From contig CAAFWX010000015.1 in assembly GCA_900766795.1 (NCBI GenBank), positions 1 through 19,218 of the forward strand: a DNA stretch of 19,218 nt, in the 5' to 3' direction. Every line of letters begins with the position of its first letter. Position 1 is the stretch's first letter. Position numbers and translations under genes: made by a program. Positions 6,222 to 14,323 of this stretch are shown piece by piece. The stretch is from Oscillospiraceae bacterium (GTDB lineage Bacteria > Bacillota_A > Clostridia > Oscillospirales > Ruminococcaceae). A model generated the notes under the pieces. It saw nothing but the letters and a program-made list of their open reading frames with translations, did no database searches and was not told the DNA's origin.

Positions 6222-7652
6222 ATGTATGATTTGATTTTGAAAAACGGCTGTGTTGTGACGTCAAAGGAAACCATCAGAGCCGATGTTGCCGTATCGGGCG
6301 AAAAAATCGCCAGAATCGACGAGAGTATCGACGAGGAAGCCGCAAGGGTCATCGACCTCAAGGGAAAGTACATTCTTCCCGGAGTGATTGACGCTCATAT
6401 TCACTGTATGTGTCCTTTTATGGGCTGCACAGGTCCGAACGATTTTTTCAAGACCTCGGTTGCGGGAGCATACGGCGGTGTTACCATGATAATCGACTTT
6501 TCCAACAGCAAGAAAGGCAAGCCCATGGTTGAGGCTGTTAAGGAAAAGCTGGAGCAGATGTCAAACAGCGCTGTTGATTATTCCGTTCACGGAAAGCTGG
6601 TTGACGGCGACGATTTTGCCATCGACGAAATCAAGACGCTGGTTGACATGGGAATCCCAACGTTTAAGATGTTTATGACCTACCGCAAGGACGGCATCAT
6701 GTGCGAGGACGACACCCTGATGAAAGCGTTCAAGAAGGCTGCCGAGGTTGGCGCAATTCCTCTGCTTCACTGCGAAAGCAACGCAATGGCAGAAGCCGCA
6801 ATGGACGAGAAAATAAAGCTCGGAAAGGTCACATGGAAGGACTTCGCCGAAGCAAAGCCCCCCGTATGCGAAACGGAAGCCTTTTCGAGAGCCTATTATT
6901 TCGCGAAGTCCGTCGGCTGCGCGATAATGGCGGTGCACACCACCGTAAAGCCCGCGCTTGATATTGCGCGCAGCGCGCATTCCGAGGACTATCCCCTCTA
7001 TGTTGAAACCTGCCCGCACTATCTGACGCTGTTCAAGGATAAGCTGGAGCGTCCTGACGGCAACCTGTGGCTGTGTTCGCCTCCTCTGAGAACTCCCGAC
7101 CAGGCGGAAAGCCTTTGGGACGGAATAGGGGACGGAACCATCGTAATCACAGGCTCCGACGACGGCGCCTACACCGCAGAGGAGAAGAACCGCTTCCTCG
7201 AAAGAAATGCGGACGGCAGCTATGTTCAGGACTTCACAAAGGTTGTAAACGGCATGGCGGGCATTGAAACGAGAATGCCTATCCTGCTTTCGGAGGGCGT
7301 TTCCAAAAACAGGGTTACGCTCAACAAGATTGCGGAGATAACCTCCACGAACATTGCGAAGATTTATGGAATGTACCCTCAAAAGGGCGAGATTGCGGTT
7401 GGCAGCGACGCGGATTTTGCGATTGTTGACATGAGCATGACCGACACCATTCATTATGAAACCCAGCACAACAACCTTGACTACAACCCCTATGAGGGAA
7501 TCAAGACCACAGGCGGCGTAGCAATGACCATTGCCCGCGGCAAGGTTATCATGGAGGACGGAAAGTTTGTTGGCGCAGAGGGCGCAGGCAAGCAGGTAAA
7601 GAGGTCCATCAGCAAGGACATTCTCGCCCGCTTCTCCGCTCTTAACGAGTAA
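6222..7652 (+). CDS. hyuA: Hydantoinase / dihydropyrimidinase-family cyclic amidohydrolase
   Basis: This 476-residue TIM-barrel enzyme hydrolyses cyclic ureides (hydantoins, dihydropyrimidines or allantoin) to N-carbamoyl amino acids. Metal-site motifs: DAHIH (His59, His61), the carbamylated lysine in FKMF (Lys149), His183 in LLHCES, His239 in AVHTT and Asp313 in GSDDG. Regions LPGVIDAH, YVETCPHYL and SPPLR are typical of D-hydantoinase/dihydropyrimidinase rather than classical AllB. Departures from the usual pattern are Cys-rich metal-loop sequence (HCMCPFMGC) and GSDDG where most members have GTDHC. The ATG has AGAGG 8 nt upstream. It is followed 2 nt later by a racemase gene, the classic pair for using both enantiomers. 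The symbol reflects similarity to E. coli HyuA (YgeZ) and is tentative; allantoin or a reduced urate product are possible substrates. Confidence 0.88.
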   Translation: MYDLILKNGCVVTSKETIRADVAVSGEKIARIDESIDEEAARVIDLKGKYILPGVIDAHIHCMCPFMGCTGPNDFFKTSVAGAYGGVTMIIDFSNSKKGKPMVEAVKEKLEQMSNSAVDYSVHGKLVDGDDFAIDEIKTLVDMGIPTFKMFMTYRKDGIMCEDDTLMKAFKKAAEVGAIPLLHCESNAMAEAAMDEKIKLGKVTWKDFAEAKPPVCETEAFSRAYYFAKSVGCAIMAVHTTVKPALDIARSAHSEDYPLYVETCPHYLTLFKDKLERPDGNLWLCSPPLRTPDQAESLWDGIGDGTIVITGSDDGAYTAEEKNRFLERNADGSYVQDFTKVVNGMAGIETRMPILLSEGVSKNRVTLNKIAEITSTNIAKIYGMYPQKGEIAVGSDADFAIVDMSMTDTIHYETQHNNLDYNPYEGIKTTGGVAMTIARGKVIMEDGKFVGAEGAGKQVKRSISKDILARFSALNE

Positions 7653-7654
7653 TT

Positions 7655-8386
7655 ATGAAAAGAATACTGATAATCAACCCGAACACCTCCGCCGAGATGA
7701 CGGAGCAGTGTCGGCTCACCGCGCAGCGCGTCAAATCCGACGATGTGGAGCTTGCTGTGATAAGCCCGTCCTTCGGTCCGAGGTCGCTTGAAAGCTTCTA
7801 CGAATACACGCTTGCGGGCTTTGCCAGCATACGGGAATATCTCCGTCTTGAAAAGGAATATGACGGAATCCTGCTTGCCTGCTTTGGCGACCCCTGCCTT
7901 TACGGGCTGAAAAACGTGAGCAAATGCCCCGCCATAGGCATTGCGGAGGCGAGCTTTTCGCTCTCCTGCGTTCTGGGTCAGCGGTTTGGGCTGCTGGTGA
8001 CAACGCCGTCTGCGGTGCCGATGATGTTCGACCTTATCAGGCAGTACGGCTTTGAAAGCCGCTGCGCCGCGATAGAAACAATAAACACCTCGGTGCTGGA
8101 CACCGAGGCGTTTAAGGATGAATCTGTCAGAAAGCTGATTGAAGCGGGCAAAGCCGCAATAAGCAGGGGCGCGGAGGTTCTTATCCTCGGCTGCGCGGGA
8201 ATGACGGGCATGAAAGCCGAAATAGAATCCGCGCTCCATGTTCCGGTGATTGACCCCGTGGAAGCGGGCTATATCATGCTTGAGGGCATGGTGAGGTGCG
8301 GAATCGACATTTCGCGAATCGGAATATATTCGCCGCCGCCCGCAAAGGAAATTATCGGCGGAGAATTACCGATAGGGATAAGCTGA
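7655..8386 (+). CDS. Hydantoin / allantoin racemase (Asp/Glu racemase superfamily)
   Basis: The 243-residue protein starts with the family signature IINPNTS (6-12) and carries the two catalytic cysteines in ACFGDP (Cys76) and GCAGMTGM (Cys180), which act as base and acid to invert the C5 centre of 5-substituted hydantoins or allantoin. Length fits HyuE/HpxA-type racemases. The ATG follows the hydantoinase stop by 2 nt with no strong ribosome binding site, so it is probably translated by coupling. It ends the rightward importer operon; the regulator gene on the other strand ends 4 nt further on with no clear terminator between, so the two transcripts probably overlap at their ends. Confidence 0.88.
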   Translation: MKRILIINPNTSAEMTEQCRLTAQRVKSDDVELAVISPSFGPRSLESFYEYTLAGFASIREYLRLEKEYDGILLACFGDPCLYGLKNVSKCPAIGIAEASFSLSCVLGQRFGLLVTTPSAVPMMFDLIRQYGFESRCAAIETINTSVLDTEAFKDESVRKLIEAGKAAISRGAEVLILGCAGMTGMKAEIESALHVPVIDPVEAGYIMLEGMVRCGIDISRIGIYSPPPAKEIIGGELPIGIS

Positions 8387-8390
8387 AGGC

Positions 8391-10001
8391 TCAATCCTTT
8401 TTCAGCAGGTCCATGGCGCACAAAGCAAGCCGCAGCGCGAAGATTTCCTCCGAATCATTCATGTCAACGCAGAGAATGGTCTTGATTTTGTTCAGACGGT
8501 TCGCGAGCGTGTTGCGGTGGAGGAAAAGCTTCTTGGCGGTTTCGGTGGTGTTGCAGCTGCAGCTGAGATACGCTCTTAGCGTTGGGATAAGCTCGCTTTC
8601 GTTCTCCGCGTCGTATTCTGCAAGCTGCTTTATGCTGTCGTCGTAGATTTTCTTCACTTCCTCGGGGTCAAGCCCGAGCAGAACGTGGTAGGAGGTCTGC
8701 GAGAAATAGGTGTACACCTTTTTGGGAGTTGTGCTGAACACGCTGAGTCTAATAGTCTGCATACTGTCCTGAAAAGCCGCAGAGACGGTGTTTATCCGCT
8801 TGTGGCAGCGCCCCACGCCGACAATGCAGGCGGAGCTGTTCGGCTTGTGACCAAGATAATCGTTGACCGCCTCGTACAGCTCTTTGCCGATTTCAATGCA
8901 GCTTGAAACCGCGACCGCAACGGAGGTTTCCACCGGGAAAAGCACGAAGATGTTGATAAAATTCAGATGGAAGCACATGAAGAAATTTGTTTTCATCTCT
9001 GTAAGCTTCTGCGAAAGCTCCTTTGTGAGAGCGGAAACCCTGTCGGCGTACTCGTCGTTTAGCTGAATGGTTATGCACACGCGCTTTTTCCTGAAGTCGA
9101 AGCCGTAGTAGTCGTAGATGTTCTGCAGACTTCCCGAGTTCCTGTTCTGCTCGTCCATCAGCATACTGTAGAACAAATCGAAGTGGCTCTGCGCCATTGC
9201 TTTAGGAACGGTTTTGCCGCCGTTTTCGAGAGCAAGCGAGAGGATACCCGCGCAGTATTCCGCTGCGTCTTTTTTCTCCTGCGCAGCCTCCGACGGAAGC
9301 AGCAGAACCGCATTTCTGTTCGGCAGGGCAATCGGCGCGAAGGCGAGCGTCTTGCCGTTTATGCTGAAATAGTTCTGCTCCCCCTTGCTGCGGCTCACCT
9401 CAATGATTTCGGTGGAGCCGGAAGACGGGATAAACTCCTTAAGCCGCCCGTCGGGGATATGGTACACCGAAACGTCCATAAGCTGCGTCAGAATAACGAT
9501 TTCTCCGAGGGCTTCCGAAAGGGCGGAAATCAAGGCTTTGATATCCGGGTCGGAATTGTATAGTTCGGTCAGGCGGCGGAAGATATCGGGAGCGAAAGTT
9601 TCCTTGTTGGCAGCGTCCGCGCTGATTGCTCTGTCCACCAAAGTGACGATTTCCGTGAAACGGTAGTAGTACGGAATTTCCACCAGCGGCAGACCGACCT
9701 CATTTGCGGCGTCTATCATACATTGCGGCAGGCGCTCAAAGAAACGGTTGACCTTTACGCCAAGACAGGAGCACCTTGCCTGCTTTAGGTTCTTGATTAT
9801 CTGAACCTGCGCGTTTTCGTCATCCTTGAAACAGAATCCCGAAGTGATGATAATCTCGTCCATCGCGGTCCATCTGAGAACATCGCAGTTGTCGATAACA
9901 TTGACGCCTGAGATGTGATTGGACAAATGCTCCTGTCCCGCAACGCAGACAATATCATGCAGCCCGCTGTCATTTATAAACCAGTTTACATCAAAATTCA
10001 T
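8391..10001 (-). CDS. PucR-family transcriptional regulator
   Basis: About 535 residues. The N-terminal PucR domain spans about 12-125 (VNVIDN, IIITSGFCF, CLGVKV, PLVEIPYYYRF), the middle has a weak GGDEF-like/CdaR-type region (about 300-430), and the C-terminal HTH_30 domain lies at about 470-530 (TLRAYLSCSCNTTETAKKL, then HRNTLANRLNKI). Members sense purine-derived or related metabolites and usually activate catabolic operons. It lies head-to-head with the AllC operon and tail-to-tail with the racemase gene, so it is the obvious local regulator of the whole island. The ATG at 10001 has GAGGG 8 nt upstream. N-terminal sensing in this family is poorly defined, so the inducer cannot be named. 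Confidence 0.9.
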   Translation of the reverse strand: MNFDVNWFINDSGLHDIVCVAGQEHLSNHISGVNVIDNCDVLRWTAMDEIIITSGFCFKDDENAQVQIIKNLKQARCSCLGVKVNRFFERLPQCMIDAANEVGLPLVEIPYYYRFTEIVTLVDRAISADAANKETFAPDIFRRLTELYNSDPDIKALISALSEALGEIVILTQLMDVSVYHIPDGRLKEFIPSSGSTEIIEVSRSKGEQNYFSINGKTLAFAPIALPNRNAVLLLPSEAAQEKKDAAEYCAGILSLALENGGKTVPKAMAQSHFDLFYSMLMDEQNRNSGSLQNIYDYYGFDFRKKRVCITIQLNDEYADRVSALTKELSQKLTEMKTNFFMCFHLNFINIFVLFPVETSVAVAVSSCIEIGKELYEAVNDYLGHKPNSSACIVGVGRCHKRINTVSAAFQDSMQTIRLSVFSTTPKKVYTYFSQTSYHVLLGLDPEEVKKIYDDSIKQLAEYDAENESELIPTLRAYLSCSCNTTETAKKLFLHRNTLANRLNKIKTILCVDMNDSEEIFALRLALCAMDLLKKD

Positions 10002-10028
10002 TTACATCACCCTCAATCAGTATATCAT

Positions 10029-10057
10029 ATTTTATCATGTTTTTGGCTGATTGACAA
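10029..10057 (-). promoter_or_regulatory. Probable promoter of the PucR-family gene
   Basis: On the minus strand TTGTCA (10057-10052) and TAAAAT (10034-10029) are 17 nt apart. A second candidate -10, TATACT (10024-10019), has no matching -35. For the divergent gene on the plus strand the best candidate is TTTACA (10001-10006), 16 nt from TATCAT (10023-10028), which would overlap this region; that one is weaker. Confidence 0.4.
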
Positions 10058-10070
10058 GTGTTTTTCACTT
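10056..10070. promoter_or_regulatory. Inverted repeat AAGTG-TTTTT-CACTT, possible operator
   Basis: A perfect 5-bp inverted repeat with a T5 spacer overlaps the -35 of the regulator promoter and lies just upstream of the AllC ribosome binding site. It could be an operator for local control of the divergent pair. It differs from the GTGCA palindromes at 2867 and 3043. Confidence 0.35.
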
Positions 10071-10093
10071 TTTTCAGAAAGGAAATGATATAT

Positions 10094-11326
10094 GTGACAG
10101 ACATGAACGCAAAACTAACGCACCGGATTGAGAAGCATCTTGTGAAAATTGCTCAGTTCAATTCCACGCCCGACGAGGGAATAACCCGTTTCCCGTTCAC
10201 CACGTCCGCGAAAGCTTGCGTGGAATATCTCGTGCAGACAATGCGCAATGCGGGTCTGGAAACCCGAATAGACGGAAGCGGAGCGGTCATCGGACGGCTT
10301 CGGGGGCTTTCGGACAAGACGATAGCAGTCGGAAGCCATTATGATTCGGTGCAGCACGGCGGCAGGTTTGACGGAATTGCGGGAGTTGTCTGCGGAATTG
10401 TTCTCGCGGAGTACCTAAAGGAGCAGGGCATAACGCCTGCTTATTCCCTTGAAATAATCGCAATGAACGACGAGGAGGGCGCTCGGTTCAAGGGCGGATT
10501 TTTCTCCTCAAAGGCAATGCTGGGTCAGCTTTCAGCCGAGGATTTGTACAATACCCTTGACGCGGACGGGATTTCCGTTGTGCAGGCAATGGCAGAGTGG
10601 GGACTGACGCCGCAGGAGCTTTTAGCTTCAAAGCGCGACATGACAAAGCTTAAGGCGTTCTTAGAGGTTCATATCGAGCAGGGTCCGCTGCTGGAGGCAG
10701 CCTCGAAGGAGATAGGCATAGTAAAGACGATTGTCGGGATGGAGCGCTTTCTGTGCGAGGTTAAGGGCAGGGCAGACCACGCGGGCACTACGCCGATGAA
10801 TATGCGAAAGGACGCGCTGCTGGCGGCGGCGAAAATCATATCCGCTGTGAACGAATATGCGCTTGCGGAAAGCGACTCGGTCGCCACGGTTGGCTATATC
10901 AGCGTGCTGCCGAACGAAATAAACACTATTGCGCAGAAGGTCACGTTCACGCTGGATATCCGCTCGGTGTCCGAGGAAAAGGTAAAGCGTATCACGGGCA
11001 ATTGCCTTGACCGCATAAAGAGCATCTGTACCGAGCAGGACATGGAGTTCTCCGTCGCGAACACCCTGTCGGTAAAGCCCACGGACATGGACGCGCAGCT
11101 AAAGCAGATGATTGCGCATTCCTGCGAGCAGCGCGGCTATTCCTTTATGGAAATGAACAGCGGCGCGGGGCATGATTCCCTGCCGATAGGAAAGGTAATT
11201 CCCACGGCGATGATATTCGTTCCCACGAAGGACGGCAGAAGCCACTGCCCCGAGGAGTGGTGCGAGTATTCGGATTTGGCAAAGGCAGTTGTAATACTGT
11301 CAGATATAATCAGCAGCATGAAATGA
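10094..11326 (+). CDS. allC: M20 Zn-dependent amidohydrolase, AllC / N-carbamoyl-amino-acid hydrolase type
   Basis: This 410-residue enzyme belongs to the family that converts allantoate to ureidoglycine, CO2 and ammonia, or removes the carbamoyl group from N-carbamoyl-L-amino acids. Metal ligands: GSHYD (His82), GRFDG (Asp93), NDEEG (Glu127/128), EVHIEQG (His193) and DGRSH (His384). The dimerisation/substrate region has DHAGTTPMNMRKDA (229-241). The frame is open from 10058, but AAAGGA (10078-10083) best serves the GTG at 10094, and this gives a family-normal length; ATG 10103 is the alternative. It is the first gene of a seven-gene operon and is followed after 12 nt by AllE, which consumes the product of AllC. 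That supports the allantoate assignment over a generic carbamoylase. Confidence 0.83.
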   Translation: MTDMNAKLTHRIEKHLVKIAQFNSTPDEGITRFPFTTSAKACVEYLVQTMRNAGLETRIDGSGAVIGRLRGLSDKTIAVGSHYDSVQHGGRFDGIAGVVCGIVLAEYLKEQGITPAYSLEIIAMNDEEGARFKGGFFSSKAMLGQLSAEDLYNTLDADGISVVQAMAEWGLTPQELLASKRDMTKLKAFLEVHIEQGPLLEAASKEIGIVKTIVGMERFLCEVKGRADHAGTTPMNMRKDALLAAAKIISAVNEYALAESDSVATVGYISVLPNEINTIAQKVTFTLDIRSVSEEKVKRITGNCLDRIKSICTEQDMEFSVANTLSVKPTDMDAQLKQMIAHSCEQRGYSFMEMNSGAGHDSLPIGKVIPTAMIFVPTKDGRSHCPEEWCEYSDLAKAVVILSDIISSMK

Positions 11327-11338
11327 GAGGTAAGAAAA

Positions 11339-12106
11339 ATGAGCTATCCTAAAGAACCGTTATCAACAAGGGCTGTCGTAAAGCCCGGACTTTATTCCGT
11401 TATCCCCGAAACAGGTCTTGTCAACAATGTTATCCCGAACATCAAGGGCTGCAAGGTCAGCATTGTATGCTCTCCGAAGATAGGCGCAAGCTTCGTGCAG
11501 TATGTAATCGAGGCGACCGAGAGCGGTCACACCGAATCCCCTATGGCGGCGCAGGAGGGCGTAGAGAGCTTTATCTACGTTGTCGAGGGCGCTGTGGAAG
11601 CGGTTGTGGGCGGCAAAAGCGTTTCGCTTACCGCGGGCGGCTACGGCTTTGCTCCCGCCGGCACGGGAATAAGCTTCGCAAACAAATCGGGCGCGCCCGC
11701 AAAGCTGCTTTTCTACAAGCAGAGATATGTTCCGCTTGAGGGTCACACGCCCTATGTTGTCACCGGCAACATAAACGACGTTGAGTACCGCATTTACGAC
11801 GAGATGGAGAACGTATTCATCAAGGATTTCCTGCCGACGGACGACCTAGCTTTTGATATGAATATGCACATTCTGGCATTCGCGCCCGGCGGCTGTCACC
11901 CGTTTGTGGAAACCCACGTTCAGGAGCACGGCGCGTATATGCTTAGCGGCGAGGGAATGTATCTTCTTGAGGATGTCTGGATGCCGATTAAGAAGAATGA
12001 TTTCATCTGGTTCGGTCCTTACGTTCAGCAGGGAGCCTACGGCACGGGCAGAGAGCTGTTTTCCTACATTTATTCCAAGGACTGCAACAGAGACGCAGAG
12101 ATATAA
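11339..12106 (+). CDS. allE: (S)-ureidoglycine aminohydrolase, bicupin
   Basis: The enzyme removes ammonia from (S)-ureidoglycine to give (S)-ureidoglycolate. The 255-residue protein closely resembles E. coli AllE (YlbA) along its length as I recall that sequence: the RAVVKPG start, PKIGASFV, KQRYVPLEGHTP, FDMNMHILAFAPG, ETHVQEHGAYMLSG and the C-terminal FSYIYSKDCNRDAEI. Two cupin domains lie at about 45-130 and 170-245. The Mn-binding residues of the second cupin are present (Glu191, His193, His197, Gln231, with the same 40-residue spacing as in the plant enzyme). GAGAGG lies 8 nt before the ATG. It follows AllC by 12 nt. This is the most diagnostic evidence that the operon handles allantoin-derived ureides. 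Confidence 0.92.
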   Translation: MSYPKEPLSTRAVVKPGLYSVIPETGLVNNVIPNIKGCKVSIVCSPKIGASFVQYVIEATESGHTESPMAAQEGVESFIYVVEGAVEAVVGGKSVSLTAGGYGFAPAGTGISFANKSGAPAKLLFYKQRYVPLEGHTPYVVTGNINDVEYRIYDEMENVFIKDFLPTDDLAFDMNMHILAFAPGGCHPFVETHVQEHGAYMLSGEGMYLLEDVWMPIKKNDFIWFGPYVQQGAYGTGRELFSYIYSKDCNRDAEI

Positions 12107-12116
12107 GGAGAGAAAT

Positions 12117-13055
12117 ATGAAAATCGTTGTACTTGAACCTATCGGCGTACCCTCCGAAAGAATCATGGAGGCGGCAAGGATTCTCGGCGAGCAGGCAGAG
12201 GTCGTTTGCTATGACAGCAAAATCACCGACACCGAGGGACTTATTGAGCGCGCAAAGGACTGCGACGTGCTTGTCCTTGCCAACATGAAGCTGGAGCAGG
12301 CGGTGCTTGAGGGCTGCCCGAACATTAAGCTTATCTCCGTGGCATTCACGGGAGTTGACCACATTCCGATGGCATACTGCCGCGAAAAGGGGATAATGGT
12401 GTGCAACTGCGCGGGCTATTCCAACACCGCTGTTTCCGAGCTTGTGTTCGGCATGGCGATAGCGCTTTACAGACGGCTTCTTCCCTGCGACAGCGCTGTG
12501 CGCGGCGGCGGAACAAGGGCAGGGCTTATCGGCTTTGAGCTGCGCAAAAAGAAGTTCGGCATAATCGGCACGGGCGCAATAGGGCTTAGAACCGCCGAGC
12601 TTGCAAAGGCGTTCGGCTGCGAGGTTTACGCCTATTCCCGAACCAAAAAGAGCATTGACGGCATAACCTATCTTGAACTGAACGAGCTTATGAAAACCTG
12701 CGACATTATCTCGGTGCACGTTCCTCTGAACGACAGCACGCGCGGTCTTGTCGGAAAGGAGCAGATTGCTTTGATGAAGCCCTCTGCGATACTGATTAAC
12801 ACCGCGCGCGGTCCTGTTGTGGACGCGCAGGCGCTTGCAGACGCGCTTAACAGCGGAGCGATTGCGGGCGCGGGTATTGACGTGTTCGACACCGAGCCGC
12901 CCATCAGCGCGGACAATCCCCTGCTGAATGTGCCTAACACCGTTCTGGCGCCGCATATCGGCTTTGCTACGCACGAGGCGCTTGAACTCCGCGCAGACAT
13001 GGTGTTTGAGAACATCAACGCATGGCTTGACGGCGCGCCGATAAACGTAATGTAA
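12117..13055 (+). CDS. D-2-hydroxyacid dehydrogenase (SerA/GhrB type), possible glyoxylate or ureidoglycolate oxidoreductase
   Basis: The 312-residue protein has the complete catalytic set Arg231 (NTARGP), Glu260 (DTEPP) and His280 (APHIGFA), and the Rossmann motif GTGAIG (151-156). After the second strand, where NAD-specific members carry an acidic residue, it reads YSRTKK (173-178), a Ser/Arg/Lys pattern expected for NADPH. It starts 10 nt after allE with AAGGAGAG before the ATG; the longer upstream frame overlaps allE and is rejected. It is not related to AllD, the usual ureidoglycolate dehydrogenase, yet takes that place in the operon. The two readings are reduction of glyoxylate to glycolate (favoured by the NADPH-like pocket) or a non-orthologous ureidoglycolate dehydrogenase. 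D-3-phosphoglycerate dehydrogenase is less likely given the short single-domain form. Confidence 0.85.
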   Translation: MKIVVLEPIGVPSERIMEAARILGEQAEVVCYDSKITDTEGLIERAKDCDVLVLANMKLEQAVLEGCPNIKLISVAFTGVDHIPMAYCREKGIMVCNCAGYSNTAVSELVFGMAIALYRRLLPCDSAVRGGGTRAGLIGFELRKKKFGIIGTGAIGLRTAELAKAFGCEVYAYSRTKKSIDGITYLELNELMKTCDIISVHVPLNDSTRGLVGKEQIALMKPSAILINTARGPVVDAQALADALNSGAIAGAGIDVFDTEPPISADNPLLNVPNTVLAPHIGFATHEALELRADMVFENINAWLDGAPINVM

Positions 13056-13073
13056 TAACCGGAGGATAAAGGT

Positions 13074-14321
13074 ATGTTCCAAGCAGACGCCAAAAGAATA
13101 GAAACTCATCTAAGACGGCTGAACGAGTATAACTCAACGCCCGAATTCGGCACGACAAGAGTGCTTTTCACCGAACCCGAGCTTGAAGGGCGCAGCTATA
13201 TCATCGGTCTGATGAAGGAACTCGGGCTGGAGGTTACGCAGGACAACATCGGAAACATTTTCGGCGTGCTTAAAGGAACGGACAGCGCTCTTGCTCCCGT
13301 CTGGACAGGCTCGCACTGCGACACGGTGCTAAATGCGGGAATGTTTGACGGAATGGCAGGAGTTATCGGCGGAATTGAGGCGCTGCGGCAGATAAAGGAG
13401 AGCGGCTTAGAGCATAAGCGCGATATCGCGGTGGTAATGTACACCTCGGAAGAGCCAACCCGTTTCGGGCTTTCCTGCCTCGGCAGCAGGGCGCTGTGCG
13501 GAAAGCTCACCGCAAAGGACGCAAAGGAGCTTTTCGATAAGGACGGAAAGACGCTCTGGCAGGTGCTGAAAGACCTCGGCTGCGACGCGGACAACATCGG
13601 GCAGGTGCAGAAGAAAAAGGGCGACGTTTTCGCCGCTGTGGAACTGCACATTGAGCAAAGCTCCTCTCTTGAAAAGGCGGGGAAAACCATCGGCGCGGTA
13701 AAGACGATTTGCGCGCCCGCAAACTACGAGATAACCATAAAAGGCGTGCAGTCTCATGCGGGCGGCACCTCAATGGCTGACCGCCGCGACGCGTTCACGG
13801 CAGGCTGCGCGCTTGCGCTGGAGCTTGAGCGGCTTGCGCGGCAAAGCAGCGCGGAATACGTTACCGCAACGGTTGGCAGGGTGAATGTTGTTCCCGGCGC
13901 GGTGAACGTAATCCCCGGCGAGGTGCAGATGTCCGTGGATATCAGATACACCGATATTGAGGCGCTAGACGAGATAATGTATTCAATCAACGAAGCCATT
14001 GCCCGCACCGAAAAGGAGCGCGGAGTATCCGTCACGGTAAACTGCCTTAACAGGGATATTCCCGCGCACTGCGACAAGGGGATTATTTCCTCTATAAAAG
14101 CCAACTGCGAGCGGTATGGCTATTCGTATAAGGATTGCATCAGCGGAGCGTACCACGATTCTCTCATGGTGAACGCATTCGCACCGGTGGCAATGATTTT
14201 TGTTCCAAGCAGAAACGGTATCAGCCACAGTCCCGAGGAATGGACGGATTTTGAGGATATCGCAAAGGGCACGAATATCCTTGCGGAGGTGCTTCTCGAA
14301 ACCGCCAACGGGGAGGCGTAA
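13074..14321 (+). CDS. Second, divergent AllC/UAH-type M20 amidohydrolase
   Basis: The 415-residue protein is a paralogue of the gene at 10094, with ligands His81 (SHCD), Asp92 (FDG), Glu126/127 (TSEEP), His192 (LHIEQ) and His386 (ISHSPEEW). Active-site surroundings differ: HIEQSSSLE replaces HIEQGPxLE, HAGGTSMADRRDA replaces HAGTTPMxxRKDA and SGAYHDS replaces SGAGHDS. This suggests a different substrate. Plant ureidoglycolate amidohydrolase belongs to the same family, so conversion of ureidoglycolate to glyoxylate, CO2 and ammonia is a reasonable guess; N-carbamoyl-amino acid hydrolysis is the alternative. GGAGG lies 8 nt before the ATG. The end of this gene contains the ribosome binding site of the lyase gene, which starts 2 nt later. 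Confidence 0.85.
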   Translation: MFQADAKRIETHLRRLNEYNSTPEFGTTRVLFTEPELEGRSYIIGLMKELGLEVTQDNIGNIFGVLKGTDSALAPVWTGSHCDTVLNAGMFDGMAGVIGGIEALRQIKESGLEHKRDIAVVMYTSEEPTRFGLSCLGSRALCGKLTAKDAKELFDKDGKTLWQVLKDLGCDADNIGQVQKKKGDVFAAVELHIEQSSSLEKAGKTIGAVKTICAPANYEITIKGVQSHAGGTSMADRRDAFTAGCALALELERLARQSSAEYVTATVGRVNVVPGAVNVIPGEVQMSVDIRYTDIEALDEIMYSINEAIARTEKERGVSVTVNCLNRDIPAHCDKGIISSIKANCERYGYSYKDCISGAYHDSLMVNAFAPVAMIFVPSRNGISHSPEEWTDFEDIAKGTNILAEVLLETANGEA

Positions 14322-14323
14322 TT

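Noticed and set aside
8382..8406. Hairpin GCTGAAGG / CCTTTTTCAGC between racemase and regulator genes as a shared terminator
   Set aside because: It needs a 3-nt bulge and has no T-run after the stem on the plus strand; too weak to call.
10041..10060. Sigma-54 promoter (GGC...) before the AllC operon
   Set aside because: A GG is present, but the matching GC at the required spacing is missing.
11904..12116. Long N-terminal extension of the 2-hydroxyacid dehydrogenase
   Set aside because: It overlaps the conserved end of allE in another frame; AAGGAGAG precedes the ATG at 12117, which starts the normal domain.
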